Positions 33,906 to 45,723 of a stretch of DNA of 64,000 nucleotides are shown piece by piece. Both the position numbers and the translations under genes were made by a program. Each line of letters opens with the position of its first letter. Position 1 is the stretch's first letter. The stretch spans positions 302,722,150 through 302,786,149 of the forward strand of contig NC_064619.1 in assembly GCF_023898315.1 (NCBI RefSeq), given 5' to 3'. The notes beneath the pieces were generated by a model. That model was not told the DNA's origin. It saw only the letters and a list, made by a program, of their open reading frames with translations, and did not search any database. The stretch comes from Schistocerca nitens (taxonomy: Eukaryota; Arthropoda; Insecta; Orthoptera; Acrididae).

Positions 33906-34221
33906 CGGTGCAACCGCGTAAAGGAGGAGAGGTCCACTTAAAAACAGCATGACTAGAGTAACCTTGAAACAGCCAATCAACCGCTCGAGTTTCAGGACAG
34001 TCGGCGATGCTCGAAACACAAACCAGACTGATATCCTCGTGTGACAAGGATCGCAGCAACCAGCGGATTGATTTGGGTTAACTCTGCCACTAAAAGTGGT
34101 TGGGTTGTTTCATCGTCATCTGACAGTACTGGCGATGTGCAAGCAGCGAAGTGTCAGTATAAACGTAGCCTAATAAACGTGCGCAATGGGTAGCAAAGTG
34201 TCAGAATATTGTAATGCTTAC

Positions 34222-34397
34222 GCCTCATAGTAGAGCTGCCAGGGATACTGCGATATGCTGGCAGCAGACCCACCCACGATTCTGCCCGAGAGGCGGGGCC
34301 GCCACAGTTTGGGGACCTTCCTGGGACGGACAAGGCCGGCTTGGCAGAACGCCACCACCAGCAACAGAAGGAGCAGCAGGCAGCTACACTTCTGCAT
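34222..34397 (-). CDS. Trypsin-like serine protease, exon 1 (signal, propeptide, N-terminus)
   Basis: Translation starts at 34397 (MQKCS). A Leu-rich signal peptide covers residues 1-20 (CSCLLLLLLLVVAFCQA), then a basic propeptide (residues 21-39, ending RPRLSGR) leads to the activation site Arg39|Ile40 (IVGGS). The exon ends after ...SQYPWQLYYE plus two bases at a good donor (GC|gtaagc). An upstream in-frame Met at 34472 would add 25 residues without signal character and would lie upstream of the TATA box, so it is rejected. IVGG plus PWQ is the standard start of a mature trypsin. The zymogen would be secreted and activated by cleavage after Arg39. Confidence 0.9.
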
Positions 34398-34440
34398 CTC
34401 GGATGCGGCGCGGCTGCACGCCGGGAGGTGTCTCACACAA

Positions 34441-34449
34441 CTTATAAAG
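34441..34449 (-). promoter_or_regulatory. TATA-like box of the trypsin gene
   Basis: On the minus strand the sequence reads ctttataag about 45 bp before the start codon at 34397. A TATA box 25-30 bp from the transcription start would leave a 5' UTR of only 15-20 bp, as seen in some insect midgut protease genes. No start-site evidence exists here. Confidence 0.5.
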
Positions 34450-34879
34450 CCACGCCGAGGTCGTCCTGCCACTTGCTGTTATCTCACCCTGCCACTTCAG
34501 ACAAGCTAGAAGGTGTTTGTCTCGTAGTCTTACTGCGTCATTGCTCCTAGAGATAATGTAACAGTTACAAGAAGACGGCTTGTGGGTTAATACCACTGAC
34601 AAGAAAACATCACCAATTGACCTTTTATTTTAAGGAGAAAAGGCACACATACTAGATATATGCCTTAGCCGTCGATTCCGCACAGAAATTTGGATCATAA
34701 TTCTGATAGTACGCAATTACGACCTCCTGCCCCAATGCCCTAATGCAGCCACCTAACGCCCGAGCGCGAGGTGCTCTTCAGCAGGCTGACAGCAACAGCC
34801 CTCCTATTTGTGGAACACGGAAGAGGCAAGAGGAGAGGGAGGGGGGCCCATCTGCCCAATGTGTTTGTTCGAGAACACG
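34450..34879. other. Upstream flank of the trypsin gene
   Basis: 430 bp with no gene visible. Any upstream control sites of the protease should lie here; I can name none with confidence. Confidence 0.4.
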
Positions 34880-35260
34880 CGTTATTTTAAGCGAAAAATA
34901 GTAATATGAATAAGAAATATGTCAACCACACACACATGTGGTGAGGTGGCTAAGTCATGGGGTACCTCACAATACCATATCGGACCTCCTTTTGCCTGAC
35001 CTAGTGCAGCAAACTGGAGGTCCCCTGGAGAAAAATTGAGCCACATTGCCTCTTTAGCAGTCCATAATTGCGAAAATAATGCCGATGCAGGATTTTGTGC
35101 CCAAACTGATCTCTCACCTATGTCCCACAAATGTTCGATGGGACTCACGTCGTGCGACCTGTGTGGCCAAATCATTCGGTATAATTGTCTAGAATGTTCT
35201 TCAGACCAATCGTGAGCAATTGCTCTCCGGTGACATGATATGTTGCTCTCGGCAACAGAT
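34880..35260 (-). pseudogene. Tc1-like transposase C-terminal fragment
   Basis: Minus-strand translation gives SEEHSRQLYRMIWPHRSHDVSPIEHLWDI, followed by AQNPASALFSQLW and GGPIWY. This is the conserved end of Tc1-type transposases, with the catalytic Glu kept in SPIEHLWD. The N-terminal half is absent. Matching upstream words extend to about 35260 (tgttcttcagaccaatcgtgagcaattg). Confidence 0.75.
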
Positions 35261-36109
35261 ATGTCATTTGCTCTTTCTTTACCAGCGTAGCCTTTAAATG
35301 ACCAAGTATAATCTCCACTAACAAGAAGTTTGAAAACGTTACCTCCATATTTATGACTTTTGTTAGGGATTTATTGTCCAAAGTAAATACACCCCCGAAA
35401 TGGTTCGTTGCTTTCGTCTACGCAAACGACTTCTTCTGGAGTGTAGGATTCCTTGAATTTCTTCCCCAGAAAAGCCAAAAATTGTGTGAAGAGCCTGTCT
35501 TCTGGATGTGCAGCAGGGCGTTCAACGTCTTAAACTCTGACATTCCCTTTTTCCAAAGACTTCCGATCATTGTCCACACTACACCCATTTTCAACTTCTT
35601 CTTTTTCTTTGATTACCACTTTATCCAAACTTCCTTGAACACTATGTAGGTTTACATTTGACCATAACTGAAATTCAGGAGCATGTTTGTTAAACAATTA
35701 TAGTAAAAGTAGACTTGATTTCAGCGCAGATAATCTGGTTTCTTTATTGATTAGCTTAGTAACTGCTCTTACCACCGTGATGTGATTAATTGTTTAGTGT
35801 CGCTATACAAGCATTGAAATGAAAGTGACTCTTAAGCCCCAAAAATGATTATATAGTGAGTACATGAAAGAATCAACTTCTTACAGTCTGTATTAAACTG
35901 TAAGACTGGTGTAACATATCAATGACATAGCGATCATATATTTCAGACTTTAGTACTGTATATGCTGTAATGAAAAAGTTTTAACTTGAGAAAATGTTCA
36001 AGGTAACGCGTACTCCAATAAATAATACAACTATCTTAATTCAGGGCCATCTCTGAGGCTATGTCAAGACGAACTTACCGCTATACCCTTCTCACAGAGA
36101 TGCTAGTCC
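35261..36109. other. Unassigned 0.85 kb
   Basis: AT-rich and without a credible open frame or repeat. A plus-strand 98-codon frame (35353-35649) has no recognisable domain and ends in a Phe-rich run; I take it as chance. Confidence 0.35.
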
Positions 36110-36245
36110 TACTGGGGAGAGTACATCCAATCTGGAAGCGAAGAGCTAGTGGGGATTTGAAGTTTTGAGTCTGTCCTTGACGTATGCGCTAGTAGCACAA
36201 ATGGTAGCGTACTCCTTGAAAGAGGCCAGATAGGGACTCTAGTGA
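36110..36245 (+). repeat. tRNA-like SINE remnant
   Basis: The piece around 36185-36240 (tagcacaaatggtagcgtactcc...aaagaggccagatagggactctag) resembles the tRNA-like module at 163-245 (ggtagagcacttgcccgcgaaaggcaaaggtccgaa...ctcgg), with many changes. An old relative. Confidence 0.4.
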
Positions 36246-37321
36246 CAGTTCAGATTAGAGTTTACAATGTGCCACAAACATTCGAGATTGTAATCGTTGC
36301 TGCTCATCTGTCGAACATTCAGATATGCTCTTCATCATTTTGGGTAACTATCTGCCATTATGATATCTCAAGCAATTTAATTAATTTGCAGACCAACTTG
36401 ATATCAAAAGTGTCCTGATGCCGCCACTACCCTACTACTTATGGCATCTTAAACATAAATTTATACATGTATAAAATTAATTTTGGTTCGTTGCTGGTGA
36501 TGTAAGTCACAACAAATTTTGATCCTAGCAGAAGTTTGAAATTGGTGTACCCACCTCTGTTCACTCCATGCTATCGCTAAAAGTTCATAAAATAATTACT
36601 TTTCTTATCGCTCAAGAACTCAATTGCATACTTCCTGTGTATATTCCCAAGTCATATCAGAACAATAAATTTTCCAAGCTCCAAAAGAGAAACAGCACGT
36701 GAGAAACTTATACCAAGGCCATGAAACAATAATTTCAACAGGGAGACATGTTTTCCATGGCAGCAACAACTTCACGCTCTTTTGGAACATACAGCCAATG
36801 CCCAACCATCCTGATCATTATAGCTACTGTTTTGCCATAACAACCATCATATCTCATGGCAAGTAAAACATCCATAAAATATATAATTGTCATTAACAGG
36901 TTTTTTCGCTTATCAAACGCGCTGTTCACCTCACTATTAAGTTAAAAGGGCCCATTGCTGATTAAGAAATTCACGTGAGTGTGATGTTTACTTATTCTTC
37001 TGTTGTTTTTAATTTTGGCTAACTGTGGGAAATCAAATAGCTGCTACCATTTCCAAGTCCCAGTTTGTGACCACTCTTCTGTCCTTACCAGGGGTTTGTT
37101 TGACAGTCTTTACGGATTAGGGAAGGATGGGGAAACAAGTCGGTCTTGCCCTTTCAAAGGAAGGCTGCTACCTCTCTCTGAGCCTAAAATGTTGTATTGC
37201 TGCGTACAGTTTAAGGTTCCTGAACCCAAGACTTCACTGTTTACTATCCGATGAACTCACAAGGAATATCAAAACTAGACATGATTGTCTTAATGGGATT
37301 TCCGCGATCGTTCATTAAATA
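36246..37321. other. Unassigned 1.1 kb
   Basis: No gene, RNA or repeat recognised. Confidence 0.35.
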
Positions 37322-38095
37322 AAAATATGACATTTCAGTCTTTTGATCGCACAGGTGTTATTATGAGATTTTTAAAGACCTGTTTTAGGCTTACACATGA
37401 ATGCAACAGCACGCTCCAGTAAGAACCAGCTGCAGAGGAACGGCCCTCAGCGTACTGGCGGCGAGGTGAATTGGGCGCGACGGAAGAAGACTCTGCGTGG
37501 CGTTGCATACGTTCTGACGTAGGGAAATCCTCTCCACCACCAATCAAAACAAAGAAGAGGAAACGCACATTTTCGAAAGAATATCTACACCTTAATTATG
37601 TTTTTAAGTTTCTTTATAAAGAAATTTTAAATTAGTGTAAATTATTTCGGTTCATAGTCCACTCAAAAAAAAATTATTCATATGTTATTACTTTAAAAAT
37701 TGTTTTATTAAAAGTATATTCGCCATTAATATCTACGGTGAAATAATAACATATGCACAATTCTTAAAGGTAGAGAGCACTTTTTACTGTTACCAATCAG
37801 GTTTCTCTAAAACTGCGATATAAGGTTTTAACAGATTAACATTTACTTTAGTTATGACAGAGAACCGATAGTTCTGTAGTGACAAGATACTCTGTAACTG
37901 TAATATATGGTATGTTGGCATTTAATACGTTGCAAAATTTATTTTTGTAAACTAAAGTATTTCTACCACTAACTGTATCTCTCTTGTTAACTATATTTTT
38001 CACTTTGTCTAACAGATCTGATGATGGGCAGCTAGCCTGAAACCGGTCATTGAAAATAAAAAATAGCGATCAAAAGACTGAAATGCCATATTTTT
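37322..38095. mobile_element. Short element with 28-bp terminal inverted repeats
   Basis: The left end aaatatgacatttcagtctt...gatcgc (37324-37351) is matched in inverse by gcgatcaaaagactgaaatg...atattt (38064-38091) with one mismatch, giving a 0.77 kb unit. The interior has no transposase. Just before the right end the sequence reads 'gatgatgggcagctagcctgaaaccggtcat', similar to a phrase seen near the ends of some dispersed insect repeats. A non-autonomous DNA element is the simplest reading. Confidence 0.6.
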
Positions 38096-38403
38096 TTATC
38101 ACAGGGAATAGTCTGCCTGGAGACTTCCACGAAGCCATAGACTTAGGATGCAGAAGAGCGGCTAAGATAATCGGAAATACTATTGAAGGTTAACTGTTAA
38201 GTAAAATCTACAGTCTTTTCATTTCTCTACTACCACATAGATGGCTGACTCTAGCAACTGCATACGCACAGGCGTTTTTGTATGTAGAGAAAGGTAGGAG
38301 TAGATTAGTGTTTAAAGTCCAGTAGACAACTAGGTCATTAGAGACGGAGCACAAGCTCTGACTAGAGAAACATGGAGAAGGAAATCGGCCATGCACTTTC
38401 TAG
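38096..38403. other. Unassigned 0.3 kb
   Basis: Nothing recognised between the inverted-repeat element and the SINE. Confidence 0.35.
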
Positions 38404-38542
38404 GGAAGTATCCTGGCATTTGCCTTAGGCGAATTAGGAAAATCATGGAAAACCTAAATCAGGATGGACGGACAAAGGTTTTAACGATCATTCTCTCGAA
38501 TGCGAGTCCAGTGTGCTAACCACTGCACCACTTCACTCGGTG
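38404..38542 (-). mobile_element. tRNA-derived SINE (minus strand)
   Basis: Read on the minus strand it begins accgagtgaagtggtgcagt, then ggttagcacactggactcgc (box-A-like; compare tggcgcagtggttagc), with a worn box B about 40 bp on. It continues through gtccatcctgatttaggttt and ccatgattttcctaa. I remember this family from locusts. The box B region is mutated, so it is unlikely to be transcribed. Confidence 0.65.
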
Positions 38543-39130
38543 TAGCGAAAACACAGGCTGGCAATAATTAATTAACAGCGTATTAATAGTTACAAAACCT
38601 TACTTTCAACTGTTTTCATGAATACAAACGCTGCTGTGCAACGTGGATCCTCTCATTCTAGCAAAACATAATGCAGGAAAAGATATTATGTTCATTCTTT
38701 CTTGTGCCAATTGAGGCTCATAGGTAGTAGGCACAATTCTGATGAATAATCGGACTCATAACCAGCTTCGGCACTCCCTGCCAACCACAAGCCATCCAGA
38801 ACATGGACACAGCAAAGTTTAGCGAAGAATTTGCTTTTCCACTGGACACCAGCTCATTTGGGTATTGGAACCAATTAAAAGGAGTTTGTTGCTGCCATGT
38901 GATCCATGTAATACCTACTCTTTCGCATTGTGCCGTCTCCGTTCATTCGATGAACTAACACTTGTCTCACAAAATCATCATGCATCTTTAATATAAAAAG
39001 GCTTGGATGTAAGAGATAACACCGTGGTATCGCTGAAGATGGCGGCCGCAGCGTGAAATCGATGCGTTGCCCAGCAGTCCTTGGATTGGGCCCTATCCAC
39101 AGATGTAAGTACACCTTCTTCTGCGAATAT
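38543..39130. other. Left flank of element C
   Basis: 590 bp without a recognised gene. The final four bases (39127-39130, atat) form one half of the candidate target duplication of element C. Confidence 0.4.
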
Positions 39131-39680
39131 TGAAACGTCCCCTTTAGAACAATTATACAGGACTGTGCTTTAACTGACACACAATATTTTTAGCGCAACG
39201 CAATCTGACTTTCAAAAATCCATACAAAAGAATGGCCCTGACTAACATTAACCTATACGTTTCACAAATCACTTACCTCACAAAAATTTTGGTTACTCGA
39301 GCTACTGCAATAAAGCTTGCGCCACTACTGCCAGCTAAATAAAAGATTCAAACTGTTGAAGGTACTAACTACTGATAGGCTTAGTTAGCAAATGAAAGAT
39401 TTTTATAGAGAACAAACAATGTATTTACCTTAATAGTCATAATATACATAGCAGTTCATGACAAATTTCAAAACTCCGCCATCTCTCTCCCCACATCCAC
39501 CACTGCTGGCGGCTCACCTCCAACTGCGCAACGCTACGCGCTGTTCACAGCCAGCTGCCTAACACTACAATGGCGAGTATTACAAAAATGCAAAGCAGCC
39601 ACAGACTGCACACAGCACAGCCAGTGATTTTCATACAGAGGTGGCGTTACCAATAAAAAAACCTAAACAGCCTACTTACA
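39131..39680 (-). repeat. Element C left LTR (3' LTR relative to gag)
   Basis: 550 bp. On the minus strand it starts TGTAAGTAGGC at 39680 and ends ACGTTTCA at 39131. It lies in the correct orientation and position to be the 3' LTR of the minus-strand gag. It aligns end to end with 48424-48973 in inverse. Confidence 0.93.
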
Positions 39681-41914
39681 TAGCCCCCATGCTCCCCACA
39701 AAAAATTTTACAAATAGTTTTGGGCACTGGGCAATACATATTTGTTAAAATTTTTCATAATCGTAATTACAATAACAAAGAAATCAAATGCACACACTTA
39801 TTGATACAATGTTGGTCAAAAGCTAAAATTTTCTCACAGTCCATAAAGATAGTCCTGATCATTAATCATAATAGTAATTACAGTTTTTTTTCACAAAGTC
39901 TCATTAGTAAAAGAAATTGCACACAGAAGTAGTGGATTTCCATGCAGTCTTGAAGAAGAAGTGTTGTCCTTCCAACTGAAAGACAGTGCTGACTCTTGAC
40001 ATGCTGACAGGTAATGGGCCACAACAGAGCAAACCCACAGCGGAGTCAATCGAAGTTTTGAAGAATATCGTTTGGTAGGTCATCACAGAGCAGACCCACT
40101 GCAGTCCTGGTAGAGATTACGGTATTGGTGGGCCACCAGAGGTGCAGACCCACTGCAGTCCTTGTAGAAATAATGGTATTGATGGATCATCAAAGGTGTA
40201 GACCCACTGTAGTCCTTGTAGAAATAATGGTACTGGTGAGTCAGCAAAGACGCAGACCCACTGTAGTCCTTGTAGAGACAGCCAGCAGCCATCTGTTGCA
40301 AATGTGCAGGTGCACAACCACCATTGAAGAGTCTTGCGGACAATATAGCAAGTCCATAAACTACCACTTGTGCACTCACAAAGTTTTTTAATTGTCCTTA
40401 GAACCAGCAATGCTGTTATCCAGTCCCTTGCTGAATTATTAACACACGTGCAAACACTAACAGTCCCTACTTCTCACATATTGTCCATATACTATGACCA
40501 ACAGAAACGTGTGCAGTGAAATGTAACTTACAAGTTACTTAATTTGATGACCTGGTGTCAATTACAATTTTATAACATAAGAATACAATTACAAAGGTAC
40601 AAAATACATCATTAAAGAACATAACAATACAGAGAACATTTGTAATACAGGCTTTACAAAAGAATCGAAATAACATATACGTCAGTGTTACAGGAATTAT
40701 GACATGAGTACATACATAAAAGATCAGAATAACTTTCGATACATCAACTTCACACATGAGCATTAAAAAAAAAAAACAGAATAAATAATGTCTAAACATC
40801 TTTACAAAGAAAATAACATATTATCAGAAAAATTCTACAACATAACTCTTATTAGCTAAACACATAAAGACAGGAAAAACACAAATATACAAGAGTACAC
40901 AAACACATACCAGAATAACACAGGGGGAAAGGACAGGGTTCGTTTTCAGTGTAACATTTGGTACTGCAGTCCAACCCAAAACTTCATTCCATAGATCTTT
41001 CGTCTTATTTCAACCTTTTCTTCCACCAAAAAAATCCTATCCAAGAATGCTTTCTGTATTTATTTCACATATTTCTTACCTCATTATTTATTTCCAAGAA
41101 AATCCTACCTATACCTGCTTTCTGTACTTTTTTCGTATAACTTCTCAATGCATTTCTTCCAATTCATCGCAACTCATTCTCTTCTATAGTCTACCCCCTC
41201 TTAAGCTAACTTAAATCTACTGAGCTCAGATGCTAAACTAAGGGACGAGGCAATGCAGCAGCACAAAACAATTAACACAAACAGCAATGACAAAAAAATG
41301 GAAATTTGCAAAGCAATTGCAATATTACGACTAATATAAGGCAATGAGCAGCAAACAAGAAAAATAAATCAGTAGTAAACTGGCTTAGCAGAGTAACACA
41401 AATTAAAATTCAGTAGCACTATGCCTGGCAAACAGCAGCTTATATCTAAACAAGACAAAGCTCAAGCAGAAAAAAAAATATTACACTAAAGACAACAAGA
41501 CAGATAAGGGAAATGTCTATTCACATCTTAATGTCTATTCAATTAAAGTGGTGCACCACAAAAACAAATTCTACAAAAATTACCAACTACTCGAAAAGAA
41601 AATTATATTTGCAGTTACTGTTATTAGTCCCTTCTTGTTGTTCTTTCCATTCCAAGAGCTCCTTTTTTTTAAGAATGTGGATTACAAAATTATTATTTAA
41701 TAGATCTGTTGACAGAAAGTGTTCACATTAGCAAATGCATTTTATTTTATAAAAGCAATGCTGCAACACAGCTGGAAACTAGATATCAAATGAAATAAGC
41801 AACTATGAAAAACAAAGCATAAAAATATCATTCAATAGTCATGTGACATTTCATAAGTTAGTAGAAATTCTCTCAACTCTCGTAGAAAGACACTTGTCCT
41901 AATCAGGTGTGCAG
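39681..41914 (-). repeat. Element C left arm, 3' noncoding part
   Basis: This part pairs in inverse with 46230-48423. The match is near-perfect close to the LTR (for example 39690-40500) and looser toward the centre (40940-41280 has mismatches and gaps). It stops at the word caggtgtgcag (41904-41914). It contains the 54-bp tandem repeat in mirror form (about 40060-40274). No gene recognised. Confidence 0.88.
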
Positions 41915-43679
41915 TCGTACGAATATTTCCCATCAATTCATAAGCATTTCAGTAAGTAGCACAAAATACGAGTAATCATATGTTTCCAAGTAATGAGCGT
42001 GTCGTATTTGCGATGCTTTCTACAAAGGAATGTCAATAGCGAGGTTAATGGCCTCCTTTTTTTTACCTAATGGCTGTTTCTCCAGGTGGCTGGCACAGGT
42101 GGCCGCTCAAGACGCATTACGTCAAGGTCACTTACCTTTCTTACCGAAATATTTATGACAACAGTTTCCGCTACAGTGGCAGTCTCGTATAAAAATATTT
42201 CACAGGTCAAGAATTTGCGTTACAAATCTGTAGAAACAAAATCCTATTGATATAACAGTGTCCAAAAAGTTTTCGTCGGCATTGTAATACATTCACGCAT
42301 TTACATACATTTCATAACTCTTAAAGTACGATTCTTGGTTTCCAACAACCTGTTTCACAAACCAGAGTGAGTCCCTAACCACTACTCATTATTCCTTACC
42401 TTATTCATCAACACTTCTTCAATATTTTATGATAACAGATACGTAGCATACTCAAATAACTCATATAGCATCAGCTTATTGATCACAAACATACCTCAAC
42501 AGCATAATACACATTGTCGTCATAATAATAACATCATAACACCTCAGTCAAATCTCAAAAACGTCGTAGCTTTCTGCAATAATTTCAAAACCTAAAAAAA
42601 ATTCTTTGCTCATGTCAAAAGTGTCACCTGCCTCAAACATACCTTAAAAATCATGATCTCATACCAAATACATCATTCAAAGGTCTCATAGTATCACAAT
42701 GGTTCTGAAAAAATATGAACAGTTCACAAAGTACAGACAAAATACAATTTCATAAGTGTGAAGTTATCCAAATGTGTAATTGCGTAAACATCTGTCACTG
42801 ACGTAGTAAAAAAAATGTTTGTCTCTCAATTAAATGATCTGATAGCTGTGTAATACTGTGTTGGAGAAATATGGTACCGATGTGTAAAGTTGTATAAGCA
42901 AATACCATATTAGCTAGGGCTCCTTGTGCTTGCCAAACACATGATACACAAAGTAAGTGTGTACCCACCTGAGGATTAATGTAATTATACCCTCAGGTGT
43001 TACAGAATACAGCAATGGAATGAAATATATCACGGAAAACCCTTGTAGCATTGTACTCCAAATATCTTTAAAAATAAATATATTAAGTACAAAATCAATC
43101 ACTCAAATACGTGTCCTGTAGCGCTAAATGTGCGTCTTCTTGCAACATAATCTCTGTGGAAGTGTCGTAGTTATCGTCCTCCGAAAGCTAAGTTCTGCAG
43201 AAGTCAATGTACTTACCTCATGATAAACAAAAGTGAAATGCTTTGTGTATAGATATCGTAGTTATTACTCTTATAGTTGTGATGAAGAAAGTACTGTACT
43301 GTAACGTATTGTTGTGCTACGGAAAACCCGGTCTCATTGTAGCTATACTACAAAAGTTACTACTAAAACCTGTTTTACTTTCCAGAAGAATTCAGAAAAA
43401 CTGTGCAGATATAAAACAGATACACCGCAAAGGCAACATTGTAAATTGTCACTCATTAGTAGCGTCGCGATAAAACCGTGTAGTTGTCACATAAACTAAC
43501 CACTGTGTCGTCTGGTATCTCACAGAAAGTACTTTAAACCCAGAATGTATTTTCAAGTAAACCAAAATGTTGCATTAAAATCTCAAGTTAAAAAAGCACA
43601 TTATCTCTCAATAAACGGTTTTACATGTGAAATGTGGTGTAAACCTTTGCTCTTCCTAGTACGCAGAGTTTCAACTTCA
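41915..43679 (-). other. Element C centre, noncoding part downstream of the pol end
   Basis: 1.8 kb, AT-rich, without open frames. It belongs to the family's long 3' noncoding tail but is present only once, because the inverted copy starts at 41914. Confidence 0.6.
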
Positions 43680-43795
43680 AAGCAATTATCATGTTGTATA
43701 CATCGGTAAAGAATGCTAAAATTTTTCTCAAGGCTAGCGTCTTATGTTATTTTTCTCGGAGCCAGCGGGCGCACGCGGCTGCCTGCTTGTGCGAG
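43600..43795 (-). pseudogene. Element C, extreme end of pol
   Basis: Minus-strand words FEVETLRTRKSKGLHHISHVKPF (about 43685-43610) match the last residues of element B's integrase tail (VEVETLKTRRSKGIHHISNVKIF). They follow shortly after gag, so the copy carries gag and only the last trace of pol. Confidence 0.7.
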
Positions 43796-44746
43796 TCATT
43801 GTCTGTCTCTTTGTTGGCGAGCGCCGTTATTGGGATTAGGAGACCTAACTTCTACAAATTCACTTTGTCGAGAAGGCCCTGCCCTGTTTAAATCCCACCA
43901 GTTCTGATGCAATTCAGGTCTGTCGTTACGAATATATCGTCTGTCGTCATGTCGGTAGTTTACATAGTTTCTTGTTTGTCGGTCAAGTGGTGGAGACTTT
44001 CTCCCTAAATCGTAACTGCGCGCTGAACTGTTGCGTCTGAAAGTATTCTGTCTCCCTTGATAATAATAGTTCTGGTTACCATATTGACTGTTTCTCTGAT
44101 TGTCTCTGTGATAGTCATTACCGCGGAGAGGTGATCTTCCCCTGTAATTACTACTACTCTGCCAACGGTTGTTATATGGGTGGTGTCTGTTTCGGTCACG
44201 ATTTGTGTTGTGAGAATAGCCTTGTCGCGTCCAGTTATTATTTCTTTCATCGCGGAATTGCGACGGATGTGATCTGTAATTGTTGTGCTCCTGTTTCCGC
44301 GTTCCCCGATTGTCAGTGTCAATTTCCAGTTCTTGTAACAGTCCCTGAAAAGCCTCAATGTCTTCTTTGCAACGTCCTGCTAAAATAATATGTCGTAAAT
44401 GTTCAGGTAATTTGATTAAGCAAATGCGGATGAGTTCTGAGGGGCTGTATGGGTTTGACAGGTACTGATTCTTGTGCAACATGTCTTCAAAATATTTGAC
44501 AAGACTGGAAAATTGAGATTGTTCATAGTGTTTCATCATCATGATGCTATGTTTTACTCGGTCTTGTGTAGCTTGAGACCAATATGCTGAGAGGAACGCA
44601 TGGTAAAATTCTCCTTCACTGTGACAATCGTGAATGACCGATCGCATTCTTACAGCTGGTTCATTCTCCAAGTAGCCACACATAAATCTAATCTGTGCTC
44701 CAATGATCAGTTGGGAGGAAAATAATGAGAGAATTGATGGAGCCAC
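43796..44746 (-). CDS. gag: Element C gag, capsid-like and basic C-terminal part
   Basis: A 316-codon open frame encodes the retroelement structural protein. Residues about 20-150 (IRFMCGYLENEPAVR, YWSQATQDRVKHS, SPSELIRICLIKLPEHLRHI) look like a capsid domain of Gypsy-type Gag. From about 165 to the end the chain is very rich in Arg, Asn, Tyr, Gln and Ser (RHHPYNNRWQSSSNYRGRS type), a basic nucleic-acid-binding tail without Cys-His knuckles. The same words occur in element A. Neighbouring gag frame 45723-44863 lies just upstream. Treated as a fossil gene; the copy is not whole. Confidence 0.8.
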   Translation of the reverse strand: MAPSILSLFSSQLIIGAQIRFMCGYLENEPAVRMRSVIHDCHSEGEFYHAFLSAYWSQATQDRVKHSIMMMKHYEQSQFSSLVKYFEDMLHKNQYLSNPYSPSELIRICLIKLPEHLRHIILAGRCKEDIEAFQGLLQELEIDTDNRGTRKQEHNNYRSHPSQFRDERNNNWTRQGYSHNTNRDRNRHHPYNNRWQSSSNYRGRSPLRGNDYHRDNQRNSQYGNQNYYYQGRQNTFRRNSSARSYDLGRKSPPLDRQTRNYVNYRHDDRRYIRNDRPELHQNWWDLNRAGPSRQSEFVEVRSPNPNNGARQQRDRQ

Positions 44747-44862
44747 GCTTGTGGATGAATGTCGTTGGCAGAATTCTTAAACGTTTTGAATTTACGTGTA
44801 GTAATGAACAGCTTATAGTCAAAATCATCGTGTCGGCGAGTCGCATATCGGTCATTGTTACG

Positions 44863-45723
44863 TCATGTCGGCGGTTCCATCTCAAAATCCAATGCGCCTT
44901 GCCAATTTCTTTCATAATTTCCGAAATGTCCTGTGTTATTTTGTGGTTGTTCCGTATTTCTATGTCCCTCTTCCCGTACTGGAGCGCGAGTGTCCTCTGA
45001 AATATGTAATTCTTGTATTACCTGCGTCAACTGATCTTGTACTTCCCGGATTTCTCTTTTGTACTGTGTATTGATTTGATTTTGATTTTGTTTGAATTTT
45101 CTAATTTGTTCATACTCTTCTGTGTCAGTGAAGGCTACAGGTCTTGTGTCATTCAGATCATCATCTACCTTTGTAGATAAGTTAGTGACCTGATCCGAAA
45201 GTTCGGCTACTTTCTCCGATAGTGAACACATTTCCTCAGTGTGTTTTTCTGAACCAAGTTTCAGAGTGTCCATTTGTGTTGAAATCGAATCTACTGTGTC
45301 CTTCAAGTTTTCCTGAGTTTTTGCAAGTTGCGTAACCGAATCGGTAGATGCAACTGAGTCAATTTTAGCCCACAAGCTCTCATGATTTTCATGAACAATG
45401 GTTTGCAGTTCTTTTATGGCTGCTTCGTGATTCTGTATTGCATTTTCATGACGCGAAAAAATAGGTTGAAAATGCTCACAAATTTGTGTTTTTACGTCAT
45501 TACAGACTTTTTGACATTTCGATTCAATGTTATGTAACTCAGTAGTTAAATCTTCACGTGTTTGTTCAAGTGTGGTCACTAACTTTTGAAGATTTTGTTC
45601 CATTGTGTCTAACTGTTGCTGTGTTTGTCTCTGGTGTTGTTCCATTGTGTCTAACTTTTGAAGATTTTGTTCCATTGTGTTTAACTTTTGAAGATTTTGT
45701 CCCATTTGTTGCATTAATTGCAA
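44863..45723 (-). CDS. gag: Element C gag, coiled-coil N-terminal part
   Basis: A 286-codon frame starting MQLMQQMGQNLQKL. It opens with near-repeats of a 10-12 residue unit (LDTMEQNLQKL), then continues as a long heptad-type coiled coil (ESLWAKIDSVAS, LSEKVAELSDQVTNLSTKVDD). Such a stretch could drive multimerisation of the particle protein. Element A has the same block (1906-2097) and element B a related one. A short frame upstream (46103-45906, MTIMACEKRNTRLQ) is probably the true N-terminus of the same gene. Confidence 0.75.
   Translation of the reverse strand: MQLMQQMGQNLQKLNTMEQNLQKLDTMEQHQRQTQQQLDTMEQNLQKLVTTLEQTREDLTTELHNIESKCQKVCNDVKTQICEHFQPIFSRHENAIQNHEAAIKELQTIVHENHESLWAKIDSVASTDSVTQLAKTQENLKDTVDSISTQMDTLKLGSEKHTEEMCSLSEKVAELSDQVTNLSTKVDDDLNDTRPVAFTDTEEYEQIRKFKQNQNQINTQYKREIREVQDQLTQVIQELHISEDTRAPVREEGHRNTEQPQNNTGHFGNYERNWQGALDFEMEPPT

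Larger units (their letters stand above)
29727..34221 (-). other. Trypsin gene intron (4.5 kb)
   Basis: The intron begins GTAAGC on the minus strand (34221 downward) and ends AG at 29727-29728. It contains a Tc1-like element (30162-31556), an AT-rich stretch (31559-33339) with a C14 run (32996-33009), and a LINE 3' fragment (33340-33905). The rest (29727-30159, 33906-34221) shows nothing recognisable. No further coding exon is needed for a complete protease. Confidence 0.8.

Noticed and set aside
34398-34472. Longer trypsin N-terminus starting at 34472
   Set aside because: It would add 25 residues ahead of the signal peptide and would start upstream of the TATA box. The Met at 34397 gives a proper signal sequence.
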